DNA of 64,000 nucleotides from Halomonas urmiana (GCF_005780185.1 NZ_VBUI01000003.1:62001-126000), one strand, 5' to 3'. Positions 32,738 to 42,614 are shown, numbered from the stretch's first letter. Program-made: numbers and translations. The notes: a model not told the origin generated them from the sequence alone.

Positions 32738-34948
32738 TCAGCCGGCGCCCAACCCGCTCACCCGCATCACCCGCCGCTGCGCCGCGTCCATCAGCTGGCC
32801 GCGGCCGGTTTCCACCAGCGTCAGCCAGTGGCGGGCGCGGGTGATGCCGGTGTAGACCAGCTCCCGGGTGAGGATGGGGTTCGGCGCGTCGGGCAGCACC
32901 AGGGCGGCGTGGGTGAACTCCGAGCCCTGGGACTTGTGCACCGTCATCGCGAACACCGTCTCCACCGCCTGCAGGCGCGAGGGCAGCACCCACTTGATGC
33001 GACCGGTGCCGTCGCCGGCGGGGAAGGCCACCCGCAGCAGGCGCCGGCTGGTGTCACCAGTCGCGGCGCTCGGGCGAGGCATGTCGAGGGTGATGCCGAT
33101 ATCGCCGTTCATCAGCCCCAGGCCGTAGTCGTTCTTGGTGACGAGCACCGGCCGGCCGGGGTACCAGCGCTGGCGGCCGTCCTGGCTGTCGATCAGCGTT
33201 TCCCGCTCCAGCGCCTGGCGTACCCGCTCGTTCAGGCCTTCCACGCCCCAGGGGCCGCGGCGCAACGCGCACAGCAGCTGGAAGTCGCCGTGGGCCGCGA
33301 GCACCTGTCTTGCCCAGACATCGAAGGCCGCCTGATCCGCCTCGTCGGCTGGGCGATGCTCGGCCATCACGCTCAGGAAGTGGCGATAGCCCACCGGCGG
33401 CGCGTCGGCGGCGTTGGTTCCGGGAAAGCGCTCGGGGCAGCCGGTCACCGCCAGGCGGGCCAGGCCGCGCTCGTCGTCGGCGGCAAGCTTCTGGTGCGAG
33501 AGATCCGCGAATCCGTGGGTAAGCGCCGTGGTGATGGCGCGGCGCTTGGCGGCGGGCTCGGCCTCCAGGTTGATCGCCGCGGCCAGTTGGCCGATGCCGC
33601 TGTCGGCGGTGAAGCGGTGGCTGACGCGCAGCATGGCGATGGCCTGGTCGAGGGGCCGGCCGTCGGCGTCCAGCGTCTCCGCGGGCAGCGGCTGGCCGGT
33701 GGCCTCGGTCAGCCACTCGGCGGTGGCCGGGGTGTAGTGGCCGCCCTCGGACCGGGCGCACAGGTCGCCGAGCACCGAGCCGGCCTCCACCGAGGCGAGC
33801 TGGTCCTTGTCGCCGAGCAGCACCAGCCGCGCCCGGGGCGGCAGCGCCTCGAGCATCGCGGCCATCATGCCCACGTCCACCATCGAGGCCTCGTCCACCA
33901 CCAGCACGTCCAGCGGCAGCGGGTTGTGGCGGTCGTGGCGGAAGCGCCGGGTGTCGGGGCGTGAGCCCAATAACCTGTGAAGCGTCGAGACGTCCTTGGG
34001 GATGACGTTGCGCAGCCGCTCGGGATCGTCGGCCAGGCCGTCGAGGTCGAGCTTGGCCACCTGGCCGGCGATGGACTCGTTGAGTCGCGCGGCGGCCTTG
34101 CCGGTGGGGGCGGCCAGGCGGATGCGCAGGGCCGGCTCTCCTTCAGTCTCGCCTTCCCCCTCGTTTTCACCGAGCGCCAGCGCCTGGAGCAGGGCGAGCA
34201 GGCGCACCACGGTGGTGGTCTTGCCGGTGCCGGGGCCGCCGGTGATCACCGCGAAGCGCGAGCGACCGGCCAGGGCGCAGGCGGCCTTCTGCCAGTCGAG
34301 CTGATTGTCGACATCGGCACCGGGAGGGAAGAGGGCGTCGAGGATCGGGCGCAGGCGGGCCGCGTCCGGGGCCTCGTCGCAGCCCTTGGCATCGCCGAGC
34401 CGGTCGGAAATCCGGGTGTGGATATCCTGCTCGTGCTGCCAGTAGCGGCGCAGGTAGAGGCGGGGGCGGGCGGCGGTGTCGGCGAGCACCAGCGGGGTGT
34501 TGCCGGGGCCATCGGCGACCAGCTCGGGCTGGGCCAGCGCCGCGCGCCAGGCGTCGAGGTCGAGCGCGGCCATTACCCGGCTGGGCAGCGGCGGCGGGTC
34601 CTCCAGGCTATCGCCCTCCGGCGGCAGCGAGAGCGCCAGGTCCGGGGTGGCCAGCGTCTGGGCCAGGTCCAGGCAGACGTGGCCGCGGCCGAGCTGGTGG
34701 CTGGCCAGGGCCGCTGCCAGCAGCAGCAGGGGTGAGGCCTCACTAACCCCCTTTACCGTATTCGCCTCGCGATGCAGGAAGGCGACGAAGGCGCGGTCCA
34801 GCGAGCGCAGCCAGCCGCGCGCCACCCAGCGGTCGAGCAGCGCGAACAGCGCCGCGTGATCGGCCAGCGCCTGTTCAGGCGCTTGCATCAGCGCGGCCTC
34901 CGGGGCGTCGGTAGCGACCGGGGAGGGGTTGGAAGATGTCGGCGTCAT
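32738..34948 (-). CDS. recD: Exodeoxyribonuclease V alpha subunit (RecD helicase)
   Basis: A 736-residue superfamily 1B helicase, slightly longer than E. coli RecD. Walker A is VITGGPGTGKTTTVVRLLAL; Walker B/motif II is DVLVVDEASMVDVGMM; motif III RLVLLGDKDQLASVEAGSVLGD and the C-terminal FAMTVHKSQGSEFTHAALVLP with LVYTGITRAR are present. It is the 5'-to-3' motor of RecBCD in double-strand-break repair and degradation of linear (phage) DNA. It overlaps recB by an ATGA junction. A 150-bp copy of its 3' end lies 1.5 kb downstream across the GGDEF gene. Confidence 0.95.
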   Translation of the reverse strand: MTPTSSNPSPVATDAPEAALMQAPEQALADHAALFALLDRWVARGWLRSLDRAFVAFLHREANTVKGVSEASPLLLLAAALASHQLGRGHVCLDLAQTLATPDLALSLPPEGDSLEDPPPLPSRVMAALDLDAWRAALAQPELVADGPGNTPLVLADTAARPRLYLRRYWQHEQDIHTRISDRLGDAKGCDEAPDAARLRPILDALFPPGADVDNQLDWQKAACALAGRSRFAVITGGPGTGKTTTVVRLLALLQALALGENEGEGETEGEPALRIRLAAPTGKAAARLNESIAGQVAKLDLDGLADDPERLRNVIPKDVSTLHRLLGSRPDTRRFRHDRHNPLPLDVLVVDEASMVDVGMMAAMLEALPPRARLVLLGDKDQLASVEAGSVLGDLCARSEGGHYTPATAEWLTEATGQPLPAETLDADGRPLDQAIAMLRVSHRFTADSGIGQLAAAINLEAEPAAKRRAITTALTHGFADLSHQKLAADDERGLARLAVTGCPERFPGTNAADAPPVGYRHFLSVMAEHRPADEADQAAFDVWARQVLAAHGDFQLLCALRRGPWGVEGLNERVRQALERETLIDSQDGRQRWYPGRPVLVTKNDYGLGLMNGDIGITLDMPRPSAATGDTSRRLLRVAFPAGDGTGRIKWVLPSRLQAVETVFAMTVHKSQGSEFTHAALVLPDAPNPILTRELVYTGITRARHWLTLVETGRGQLMDAAQRRVMRVSGLGAG

Positions 34949-37900
34949 GGGTTGGCCTCCTCGGCGCGAAACAGGGCATCGAGCGCCAGGATCAGCTCGC
35001 TCGGCGGGCGTTCGGCGTGCACGCCACGGGAGGGCGCACGGGTGCCGCGCAGGAAGACGTAGAGCGCCCCGCCCAGGTGGCGTTCGATGTCGTAGTCCGG
35101 CAGCCGGGCCGCGAGTAGCCGGTGCAGGGCCAGCAGGTAGAGGCAGTACTGCACGTCGTAGCGCTTCTCGAGCACGGCCTCCTGCATGGCGTCCACGGTA
35201 TAGGCGGCGTCGTCCGCGCCCAGGTGGTTGGACTTCCAGTCGAGCACGTAGAACCGCCCCTCGTGCTCCACCACCAGGTCGATGAAGCCCTTGAGCATGC
35301 CGTTCAGGGTGTCGGGCTCGAGCGCCGGCCGCGGCCGCCCGTCGAGTGTGTGAGCGCTTACGAGGGCGTCCAGCTTGCGCGTGTTGACCTGGTGGGCGGC
35401 GAACCAGAACTCCAGCTCGACCCGATAGCCGGCAAGCGCGTCGAGGCGCAGCGGCGCGGCATCATTAGGCACCGGGAGCGGCGTGGTCAGCAGCTCCGCC
35501 AGCCACTTCTCGAGAGCGGCGATCTGGCCCTCCCAGCCGCGGCGGTTGGCGCGCCGGGCGATGGTGTCGGCGCGCAGTTCGGCGTCCTCGGCCACCCGGG
35601 CGAAGCCCTCCTCGCCGGCCCACTCCAGCAGGCCGTGCAGGAAGGTGCCTGCCGAGGGGCCGCGGGGGAAGCGGTGAAGCGAGCCTTCGCTTACCGTGGC
35701 GGCGCCGGCATCGAAGGGTTCGTCGATCACCTCCATGGCGGTGGCTTCATCGGCGGTGGTGGGCTCGGGGGCCGGCCCGGCTTCGTCGGGCGATTCGCCC
35801 TCGCGCTCGTCTGGATTCAGGGGGGTGGCGCCGGTGCGCAGCGCCGAGTAGCTGGCGATCCACCAGTGCTCGCGGATCGTCCGGGTGGGCGTGCGGGCAT
35901 GGCCGAGCGGCGTGTCGTCGGTGGCGAGCCGGACCGGTGTGGTATCGGCTTCGGGGGCGTCCAGCACCGTCACTCGCTTGTCGCCATCCTTATCGCCGTC
36001 CGCCAGCGCCTCGAGCGCCGGGCGCAGGGCGTCGGGCGAGAGCGCCGGGCGCAGGGCGTCGGGCGAGAGCGCCTCGCCGCCCTTGAGCAGGTGACCGACG
36101 GCGCTGCGCTCCATGGCCTCCAGCGGCGCCAGGCCGAGCCAGGTGGCGTGGCGGGCGCGGGTCAGGGCGACGTAGAGCTTGCGCAGATCCTCCCCCAGGC
36201 GCTCGCGGTCGGCGCGGGCCAGGGTGGCCTCGTCGGCGGCAAGCGTCAGGCGCAGGTGGCCGTCGTCGTCGTGCCAGCGCAGCGGCAGGTCGCCCTGCTT
36301 CACGGGGCGGAAGGCGGCGATGAAGGGCAGGAACACCAGCGGGTACTCCAGGCCCTTGGACTTGTGGATGGTCACCACCTGCACCAGGTCGGCGTCGCTC
36401 TCCAGGCGCAGGCGGTGGGTGTCGGACTGCGCCTGGGGATGCGCGCGGGACTCGGCGAGGAAGCGCAGCAGGGCGTGCTCGCCGTCGATCTCGGCGCTGG
36501 CCTCCTGCAGGAGCTCGCCGAGGTGCAGGAGGTCGGTGAGCCGTCGCTCGCCCTCGGGCACCGCCAGCAGCCGGCCGGGCACGGCGAAGTCGGCCAGCAG
36601 CCGATGCAGCATGGGCAGCACGCCGCGGCGCTGCCACTGGCGGTGGTAGTCGCGGAACTGCATCACCCGCGCCTCCCAGGCCAGCTCATCCTGCTGGAGG
36701 CCGCCGTTCAGGGCGTCGAGCTCGGCGAGCGAGAGCCCCAGGCTCGGCGTGGCGAGTGCGGCGCGCAGGCAGCGCTCGTCGTCCGGCGCGGCGCAGGCGG
36801 CCAGCCACCCCTCCAGCTCGGCGGCGGCCTCGGTCTCGAACACGCCCTCCTTGTCGGAGAGATAGACGCTGCGGATGCCGCGGGCGAGCAGGGCGGCGCG
36901 GATGGCGCGGGCCTCGCCGCCGTTGTTGACCAGCACGGCGAGATCCGACGGCGCCAGCGGGCGCAGTTCGCCATCCTTGGTAAAGCCCGTCTGGCCGGCC
37001 TGGCCCTCACGCAGAAGCTGAGCCATCTCGGTGGCGCAGCGTCCGGCCAGCTCGTGCAGGTAGGCGCCCTTGGCGAGTGTCTCGTCGGTGGCCAGGTGCC
37101 AGAGGGTGAGCGCCGGCTGGGTCGTGCCGTGGCGGGTGAGGGCATCCTTGCGTCCATTCGCGTCGACGGGCGCGAAGGGCACGGGGTTGTCGTCCTCGCG
37201 GCGGAACAGGAAGGCGCCGGCCTCGCCCTGCTCGGCGTGGGCGAACACCCGGTTGACCGCCGCGACCATGGGTTCGGCGGAGCGGAAGTTGGTGCCGAGC
37301 GTGACGTGGCGGCCGGCGGTGTCGCGCCGGGCCTGGAGATAGGTGTGGATATCGGCGCCGCGGAAGGCGTAGATCGCCTGCTTGGGGTCGCCGATCAGCA
37401 GCACCGCGCTGTCGTCCCTGTTATTCGCCAGTTCATAGACCCGATCGAAGAGCCGGTACTGCACCGGGTCGGTGTCCTGGAACTCGTCGACCAGCGCCAC
37501 CGGGAACTGCTCGCGGATGCGCGCGGCCAGCGTCTCGCCGGCCTCGCCCGCGAAGGCGGCGTCGAGCCGGTGCAGCAGGTCGTCGGGGCCGAGCTCGGCG
37601 CGGCGGCGCTGCACGGTCTCGCGGCGGGCGGCCATCCAGTGCACGGCGTGGGCGAGCAGGTCGGCGAAGGGGTCGGGCAGCGCGGCGAGTCGCTCCGGCA
37701 GCTCTTCCAGGGCCTCCAGCGCCGGCAGGCTCGGTACCGGCCCCTCCTTCCAGATCTCGGCCAGGCCCTCCGGCGTCAGGCGCTTCCAGGCGGCGTCGGT
37801 CAGTGCCGGCCTAGCCAGTTCCGGATCATGGGCCCAGTCGCGAAGATCATTGATCCATTTGGCGCGATTTTTCGCGTTGAGCTTCTGGCCGTTGAACGCC

Positions 37901-38952
37901 TTGCGCTGGGCGGCGGCCTCCAGTAGTTCTTCCAGCTCGTCGAGCCAGGCCGGCCAGGGCGCCTTGAGCTCCGCCAGCGCCGTGGCGCGCTGCTCGCGGT
38001 AGTTGGCCAGGGCCTCGGCCGGTGGCGGGGCCACGGGCAGGGCGGCGGCGTGGGTGCGCAGCCGGCCGGCGGTGTCGTTCAAGGCGTCCGGCGTGGTCCA
38101 GTAGCGGGCGACGATCGCCAGCGCCTCGGGGTCGAGGTCGTAGTAGAAGCTGCGCCAGTAGTCCCGGGCGATCTCCAGGTCCATCTCCGACTGGTCCAGC
38201 GACATCTCCAGGGCGAACAGGCTGCCGCTGTCGAAGGCGTGCTCGCGCAGCATGCGGTGGCACCAGGAGTGGATGGTGGAGACCGCGGCCTCGTCCATCC
38301 ACTCGGCGGCCAGCCGCAGGCGGCGGGCGCAGGTCGGCCAGCTCTCGCGGGGGTAGCTGTCGCGGAGGGCCAGCAGCGGATCGCCGCCCGGCGGATCGCT
38401 GCTTGGTGAGAGTTCTGCTTCGGGCTCTGGGTTATCCACAGCAGGCTCCGCGAAGAGATCTCCGGTTTCGTTCGGGGACGGGGCTGATCCGGCGGCAGGT
38501 CGCCGCGGAGGCGCTGTGAATCCCTCCCTGGACGCTACATTCAACATCCCTGTTGAATGACCTCCGCTTTGACCTGCCCCCGGCGCCCCTTCGTGACTAT
38601 CGCAACCTGCACCGGCATTGAAGCAATCGGGGGCCGTCCCCGATTCGGGCGCCTCGGGCTGAAACGCCTCTGCCGCCTCGACCAGCCGGGCGCGGATGCG
38701 GTCGCGCAGCTCCTGGGTGGCGGCGTTGGTGAAGGTGACCACCAGGATCTCCGGCGGCGTCAGCGGTCGCGGGAAGCTGGCCGCGTCCTCCTCATCGCGC
38801 GGGCCGAGCACCAGGCGCAGGTAGAGCAGGGCGATGGTGAAGGTCTTGCCGGTGCCGGCGCTGGCCTCGATCAGCCGGCTGCCGGTGAGCGGCAGCACCA
38901 CCGGGTCGAGGCGCGGCGTTTCGGCCGCTTGCACGGTTTCCACGGTGTTCAT
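34945..38952 (-). CDS. recB: Exodeoxyribonuclease V beta subunit (RecB helicase-nuclease)
   Basis: A 1335-residue RecB, about 150 longer than the E. coli protein. N-terminal Walker A LIEASAGTGKTFTIALLYL, the VDEFQDTDPVQ motif II, the VVTIHKSKGLEYPLVFLPF motif and a C-terminal RecB nuclease domain with VLDWKSNHLG are intact, so helicase and nuclease should work. Two oddities: residues ~95-190 form a low-complexity Gly/Pro/Ser-rich insert between EAAEAFQPEAP and DPLLALRDSYP, coded partly by a palindromic repeat element; and a 9-residue segment (LSPDALRPA) is exactly duplicated. Overlaps recC and recD by ATGA junctions. Confidence 0.95.
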   Translation of the reverse strand: MNTVETVQAAETPRLDPVVLPLTGSRLIEASAGTGKTFTIALLYLRLVLGPRDEEDAASFPRPLTPPEILVVTFTNAATQELRDRIRARLVEAAEAFQPEAPESGTAPDCFNAGAGCDSHEGAPGAGQSGGHSTGMLNVASREGFTAPPRRPAAGSAPSPNETGDLFAEPAVDNPEPEAELSPSSDPPGGDPLLALRDSYPRESWPTCARRLRLAAEWMDEAAVSTIHSWCHRMLREHAFDSGSLFALEMSLDQSEMDLEIARDYWRSFYYDLDPEALAIVARYWTTPDALNDTAGRLRTHAAALPVAPPPAEALANYREQRATALAELKAPWPAWLDELEELLEAAAQRKAFNGQKLNAKNRAKWINDLRDWAHDPELARPALTDAAWKRLTPEGLAEIWKEGPVPSLPALEALEELPERLAALPDPFADLLAHAVHWMAARRETVQRRRAELGPDDLLHRLDAAFAGEAGETLAARIREQFPVALVDEFQDTDPVQYRLFDRVYELANNRDDSAVLLIGDPKQAIYAFRGADIHTYLQARRDTAGRHVTLGTNFRSAEPMVAAVNRVFAHAEQGEAGAFLFRREDDNPVPFAPVDANGRKDALTRHGTTQPALTLWHLATDETLAKGAYLHELAGRCATEMAQLLREGQAGQTGFTKDGELRPLAPSDLAVLVNNGGEARAIRAALLARGIRSVYLSDKEGVFETEAAAELEGWLAACAAPDDERCLRAALATPSLGLSLAELDALNGGLQQDELAWEARVMQFRDYHRQWQRRGVLPMLHRLLADFAVPGRLLAVPEGERRLTDLLHLGELLQEASAEIDGEHALLRFLAESRAHPQAQSDTHRLRLESDADLVQVVTIHKSKGLEYPLVFLPFIAAFRPVKQGDLPLRWHDDDGHLRLTLAADEATLARADRERLGEDLRKLYVALTRARHATWLGLAPLEAMERSAVGHLLKGGEALSPDALRPALSPDALRPALEALADGDKDGDKRVTVLDAPEADTTPVRLATDDTPLGHARTPTRTIREHWWIASYSALRTGATPLNPDEREGESPDEAGPAPEPTTADEATAMEVIDEPFDAGAATVSEGSLHRFPRGPSAGTFLHGLLEWAGEEGFARVAEDAELRADTIARRANRRGWEGQIAALEKWLAELLTTPLPVPNDAAPLRLDALAGYRVELEFWFAAHQVNTRKLDALVSAHTLDGRPRPALEPDTLNGMLKGFIDLVVEHEGRFYVLDWKSNHLGADDAAYTVDAMQEAVLEKRYDVQYCLYLLALHRLLAARLPDYDIERHLGGALYVFLRGTRAPSRGVHAERPPSELILALDALFRAEEANP
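36014..36067. repeat. 27-bp exact tandem duplication inside recB
   Basis: Positions 36014-36040 are repeated without change at 36041-36067. The duplication keeps frame and doubles a 9-residue segment (LSPDALRPA) in a linker of RecB after the KGGEAL helix. Probably a slippage event. Confidence 0.85.
38494..38578. repeat. Palindromic repeat element inserted in frame in recB
   Basis: Nested inverted repeats: GGCAGGTC (38494-38501) pairs with GACCTGCC (38571-38578), GCGGAGG (38505-38511) with CCTCCGC (38561-38567), and inside ATTCAACA (38539-38546) with TGTTGAAT (38551-38558) around a TCCC loop. The whole can fold into one long hairpin, as in REP/MITE-like intergenic repeats. Here it is translated, within the low-complexity insert of RecB (about residues 125-153). 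Confidence 0.7.
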
Positions 38953-41900
38953 GCCTTGCCTCCCTGGCCCTTGCCGCCGTTCTTCTTGTCGCCGCCCTTG
39001 GCCTTCACGGTACTTTTCTTCACAACATCATGAAGCGGAGCGTAGAGCGCCGCGGTCAGCTCGGTGAAGCGCCGGCCGGCGGCCTGGTGGCGCACGAGGC
39101 TTTTGAGGTCGCGCCACTGGCGGGCGAGGTAGGGATCGCGGTCGCGCTCGCCGGCGGTGTAGTCGTCACCCTCGAACACGCGCACCGCGGCCTTCCAGGC
39201 CTTGAGGTCGGCCTCTTCGGCCTTCTCCTCGCTGCCGAAGACGCGGGCCAGGGTGTTCTCGTCGCCACCCTTCTCGTGCCAGGCGAAGGCGGTGTCTCGG
39301 GCCAGCGGCAGGGGTGCGGTCATGCCGGCGCGCCAGGCGCGGGCGATGGCCTCCAGGTGCTTGCGTGCGTCGGCCGCGTCCAGTGGCGCGAGTGTGCCGC
39401 CGCCGGCGCGGGAGAGCAGCACCGTGGTCATGGGGCCGAGGGCGAGCTGGCCGGCGAGATGGCCGATCCAGGGGGCGAGCCAGTGCTTCCAGTTATATTT
39501 GCCCTTGTTGACCAGGCTGCTGGTCATCAGCACCAGCCGGCAGCGCTCGCCCTCGGCGTTCTCGCGCAGGCCGTCCAGCCAGTCTTCGACATGCAGCGTG
39601 CCGGCATCGGTGGCGAGTTCCAGCGACACGGAGGCCGGCGTCTCCCAGGCGTGGGGCCAGGCCTGGAGCTTCTCGGCGTAAGCCTCGAAGAGGTCATCCA
39701 GGGGCTCGACGAGATGCGCGCGCATCAGCTCGGCGAAGCCGCCCATGGCCAGGCGCCCCTCACGCGCCAGGCACGCCAGGGTGTCGTGGACGGCGGGCGT
39801 CGGAGAGGCGCCCTCGTCCACGGCGCGGCGCCCGGCCTCGATCAGCGCCTGCTGGAGCTGCCAGTGGTCCAGGCCGTCCAGGGCGAAGGGCTCGTGATCG
39901 GGGCTCTCCAGCGCCTCGCGCTCGAGGTAGACGCCGAGCCGGGTGGTGAAGAAGGCCTTCACCGGGTCCTTGAGGAAGCCGCTGAGGCGCGAAAGCGTAA
40001 GGGCCGTGTCGAGTTCCATCGGCGGCAGTACACCGTCGGCCACGGCATCCGGCGCGGCCTGGTGAACGGCCCGCCACTCCCGGGCATAGGTAAACAGCGC
40101 CGGATCTTCTGCAAAGCTCTCTACCGCGCCCGACCCCGCGCGGAAGTACTTCCGACTGAACGGCTGCAGCGGATGCTCGGTGGTCAGGGCGTCGAGCAGC
40201 GCCTGGTCGTTGTCTTCGTCTCCTTCCAGGCGCCAGCCGGCGGCCAGGTGGTCGCGCAGCTGGCCGAGCAGCACCGAGGGCGGGCGGGGCTCGTTGTCGT
40301 GGATGCTGCGGCCGACCCAGCTGATCATCAGGCTGTCCCGGGCCGAGAGCAGCGCCTCGAGGAAGAGGTAGCGGTCGTCCTCGCGGCGGGAGCGGTCGCC
40401 GGGGCGGTAGTCGTGGCCCATCAGGTCGATGTCCAGCGGCCGCTGCACCCTCGGATACTCGCCGTCGTTCATGCCCAGGAGACACACATGGCGGAACGGG
40501 ATGGCGCGCATCGGCATCAGGGTGGCGACGTTCACCGCGCCGGCCAGGAAGCGCTGGGAGAGGTTGGCCTCGTCGAGCTGGCCGAGCCAGTGCTCGCGCA
40601 CCACCGAGAGCGGCAGCGCCTCGGTCAGGCCGGCGTCCTCGCTGGTCTCCTGCCACTCCTCGAGGAGCTCCTCCAGGCGGCTCAGGGTGGCGAGGTCCGC
40701 CTCGTCGTCGGCGGCGAAGCATGTGGCCAGCAGCCCGCGCAGCCGCCGGCACCAGGTCGGCACGTCGGCGGGCTCGCTGAGCGCGCGCCACTGGGCCTCG
40801 AGCACGTCGAGCAGGTCCATCAGCGGGCCGGCCAGCGCCGCCTCCAGGCCGCCGATGTCGCCGAAGGGCTCGATGTCGTGCCAGGGGCCGTCGGCACTCT
40901 CGTTTTCTGTACTGCGGCCCACCGCGTAGCCCAGCATCAGGCGGCGCAGGCCGAAGGCCCAGGTGTTGGCGGTGAGCCCGCCGGGCAGGTCGAGCCGGGC
41001 GCGCTGCTCGGCGTTAAGCCCCCAGCGGATGCCGGCGCCCTCGATCCAGCGGCGCAGCACCGGCAGGGCCTCGGCATCGAGCCCGAAGCGCCCGCGCAGG
41101 GCCGGCACCTCCAGCAGGTCCAGCAGGTCGCTCACCGTCAGCCGCGACTCCGGCAGGTGCAAGAGCGCCTCCAGCGCCACCAGCAGCGGCTGGCGGTGGC
41201 GGCTGGTCTGGTCGGAGAGCGTGAAGGGGACATGGCGCGGATCGTCCGGCGCCAGGCGGCCGAACACCGCCTGCACGGCGGCGGCGTAGGTGTCGATGTC
41301 CGGCACCATCACCAGCACGTCCCGCGGGCGCAGCGTGGGGTCGGCGTCGAAGGCCGCCAGCAGCTGGTCGTGGAGGATCTCCACCTCGCGCAGGGGGCTG
41401 TGGGCGACGTGAAAGCGCAGGCTGCGATCGCGTGCCGGGTCCACGGCCGGCCAGGTGTCACGGGTCTCCTGGGGCGGGCGCAGCTCGAGGATGTCGTCCT
41501 GCAGCTGCTGGAGCAGTCCCGGCGCCTCGGCCTCGGCGGGCGAGTCGAACAGATCGATGCGCATCGCCTCGGCGTCGAACAGCGCCCGGTAGGCGTCCTG
41601 GTCATCGAACTCGTCGAGCAGGCGCAGGTAGTCGCGGCCCTGCTTGCCCCAGGCGGCGAGCAGCGGCTGGGCGTGGAGGTGTAGCTCGGTGTCGTCGAGC
41701 TCGAGCGGCATGCCGGGGCGGTGGCGCTGGCGCCGGCGGGCGGCCCGCAGCAGGTCCTTGTGCTCGATGATGTCCGCCCAGTAGTGGCGGCAGGGGTTGT
41801 GCACGCAGAGCAGCACCTGGGTGACCCTCGACACCGCGGCCAGCGCCTCGAGGGTCTGGCGGGGCAGCGAGGAGATGCCGAACACCACCACCCGGCGCGG

Positions 41901-42614
41901 CAGGTCTTTCGGTCTCGTCTTGGGTGTGAGCTTGCGGCACGCCTCGAGGAAGCGGGTATGCACCCAGGCGCGGCTGGAGGCGAGGCCTTCGTCTCCGATG
42001 TCGTCGCGCAGCCGCCGCCACAGCGCCGGCTGCCAGCGCTGGTCCTCGGCGAGCGGCCGGGCCTGGCCCCGGGCGTCGATCAGCTCGTCGCGGCCCTCGG
42101 CCCAGGCGGCCAACCAGTCGGCGCGATAGACCTGGTACTGGTCGAACAGATCCGCCAGGCGCTCGGCGAGCTGGTGGCGCTTGCGTCGGTCCGCGTCGTC
42201 GGCCAGGAAACGCGCCAGGGGCGCGAAGGTGGCGTCGTCCGTGAGCTCCGGCAGCAGGCGCATCAGCCGCCAGACGAGGCGCGGCTTGTCGAGCGGGGAG
42301 GCCGGCGGCACGGCGTCGGGGCCGTCCTGCTGGGTGAGCACCGCGCGGTAGGCCTGCCACAGGTAGCGCGCCGGCAGGGTGACGTCCATCGCCGCGGCGA
42401 TGCCGGCGCCCTTGGGCGGGTCGGCGGCCAGCGCCAGCTTCAGCCACTGGCTGATGCCGTTGCTCTGCACCAGGATCACCTCGTCCTCCAGCGGCTCTAG
42501 CGGGTGATGGCGCAGCCACTCCACCGCCAGGTCGCGCAGCGCCTCCAGGCGGTTGCCGTGGATCACCATGAAGCCGGGAGTGAGCTCGGTTCCCTGGGAG
42601 AGGCGTGAGAGCAT
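38949..42614 (-). CDS. recC: Exodeoxyribonuclease V gamma subunit (RecC)
   Basis: A 1221-residue RecC. Recognisable segments include the N-terminal VIHGNRLEALRDLAVEWL, EVILVQSNGISQWLKLALA, VFGISSLPRQTLEALAAVS, HVAHSPLREVEILHDQLL, DVLVMVPDIDTYAAAVQAVF and HVCLLGMNDGEYPR. RecC is a helicase-fold protein without a working Walker A; it splits the DNA strands and reads Chi. The start at 42614 has AAGGA seven bases upstream and fits the family; the longer frame to 42737 does not. First gene of the recC-recB-recD operon; all three junctions overlap by four bases, so expression is coupled. Confidence 0.94.
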   Translation of the reverse strand: MLSRLSQGTELTPGFMVIHGNRLEALRDLAVEWLRHHPLEPLEDEVILVQSNGISQWLKLALAADPPKGAGIAAAMDVTLPARYLWQAYRAVLTQQDGPDAVPPASPLDKPRLVWRLMRLLPELTDDATFAPLARFLADDADRRKRHQLAERLADLFDQYQVYRADWLAAWAEGRDELIDARGQARPLAEDQRWQPALWRRLRDDIGDEGLASSRAWVHTRFLEACRKLTPKTRPKDLPRRVVVFGISSLPRQTLEALAAVSRVTQVLLCVHNPCRHYWADIIEHKDLLRAARRRQRHRPGMPLELDDTELHLHAQPLLAAWGKQGRDYLRLLDEFDDQDAYRALFDAEAMRIDLFDSPAEAEAPGLLQQLQDDILELRPPQETRDTWPAVDPARDRSLRFHVAHSPLREVEILHDQLLAAFDADPTLRPRDVLVMVPDIDTYAAAVQAVFGRLAPDDPRHVPFTLSDQTSRHRQPLLVALEALLHLPESRLTVSDLLDLLEVPALRGRFGLDAEALPVLRRWIEGAGIRWGLNAEQRARLDLPGGLTANTWAFGLRRLMLGYAVGRSTENESADGPWHDIEPFGDIGGLEAALAGPLMDLLDVLEAQWRALSEPADVPTWCRRLRGLLATCFAADDEADLATLSRLEELLEEWQETSEDAGLTEALPLSVVREHWLGQLDEANLSQRFLAGAVNVATLMPMRAIPFRHVCLLGMNDGEYPRVQRPLDIDLMGHDYRPGDRSRREDDRYLFLEALLSARDSLMISWVGRSIHDNEPRPPSVLLGQLRDHLAAGWRLEGDEDNDQALLDALTTEHPLQPFSRKYFRAGSGAVESFAEDPALFTYAREWRAVHQAAPDAVADGVLPPMELDTALTLSRLSGFLKDPVKAFFTTRLGVYLEREALESPDHEPFALDGLDHWQLQQALIEAGRRAVDEGASPTPAVHDTLACLAREGRLAMGGFAELMRAHLVEPLDDLFEAYAEKLQAWPHAWETPASVSLELATDAGTLHVEDWLDGLRENAEGERCRLVLMTSSLVNKGKYNWKHWLAPWIGHLAGQLALGPMTTVLLSRAGGGTLAPLDAADARKHLEAIARAWRAGMTAPLPLARDTAFAWHEKGGDENTLARVFGSEEKAEEADLKAWKAAVRVFEGDDYTAGERDRDPYLARQWRDLKSLVRHQAAGRRFTELTAALYAPLHDVVKKSTVKAKGGDKKNGGKGQGGKA

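Noticed and set aside
34945..42614. Very long open frames antisense to recB and recC (for example 35122-37926 and 39030-41684, plus strand)
   Set aside because: They are typical antisense frames of high-GC coding DNA; the translations are Gln/His/Arg/Gly-rich without motifs, while the minus-strand frames are clear RecB and RecC.
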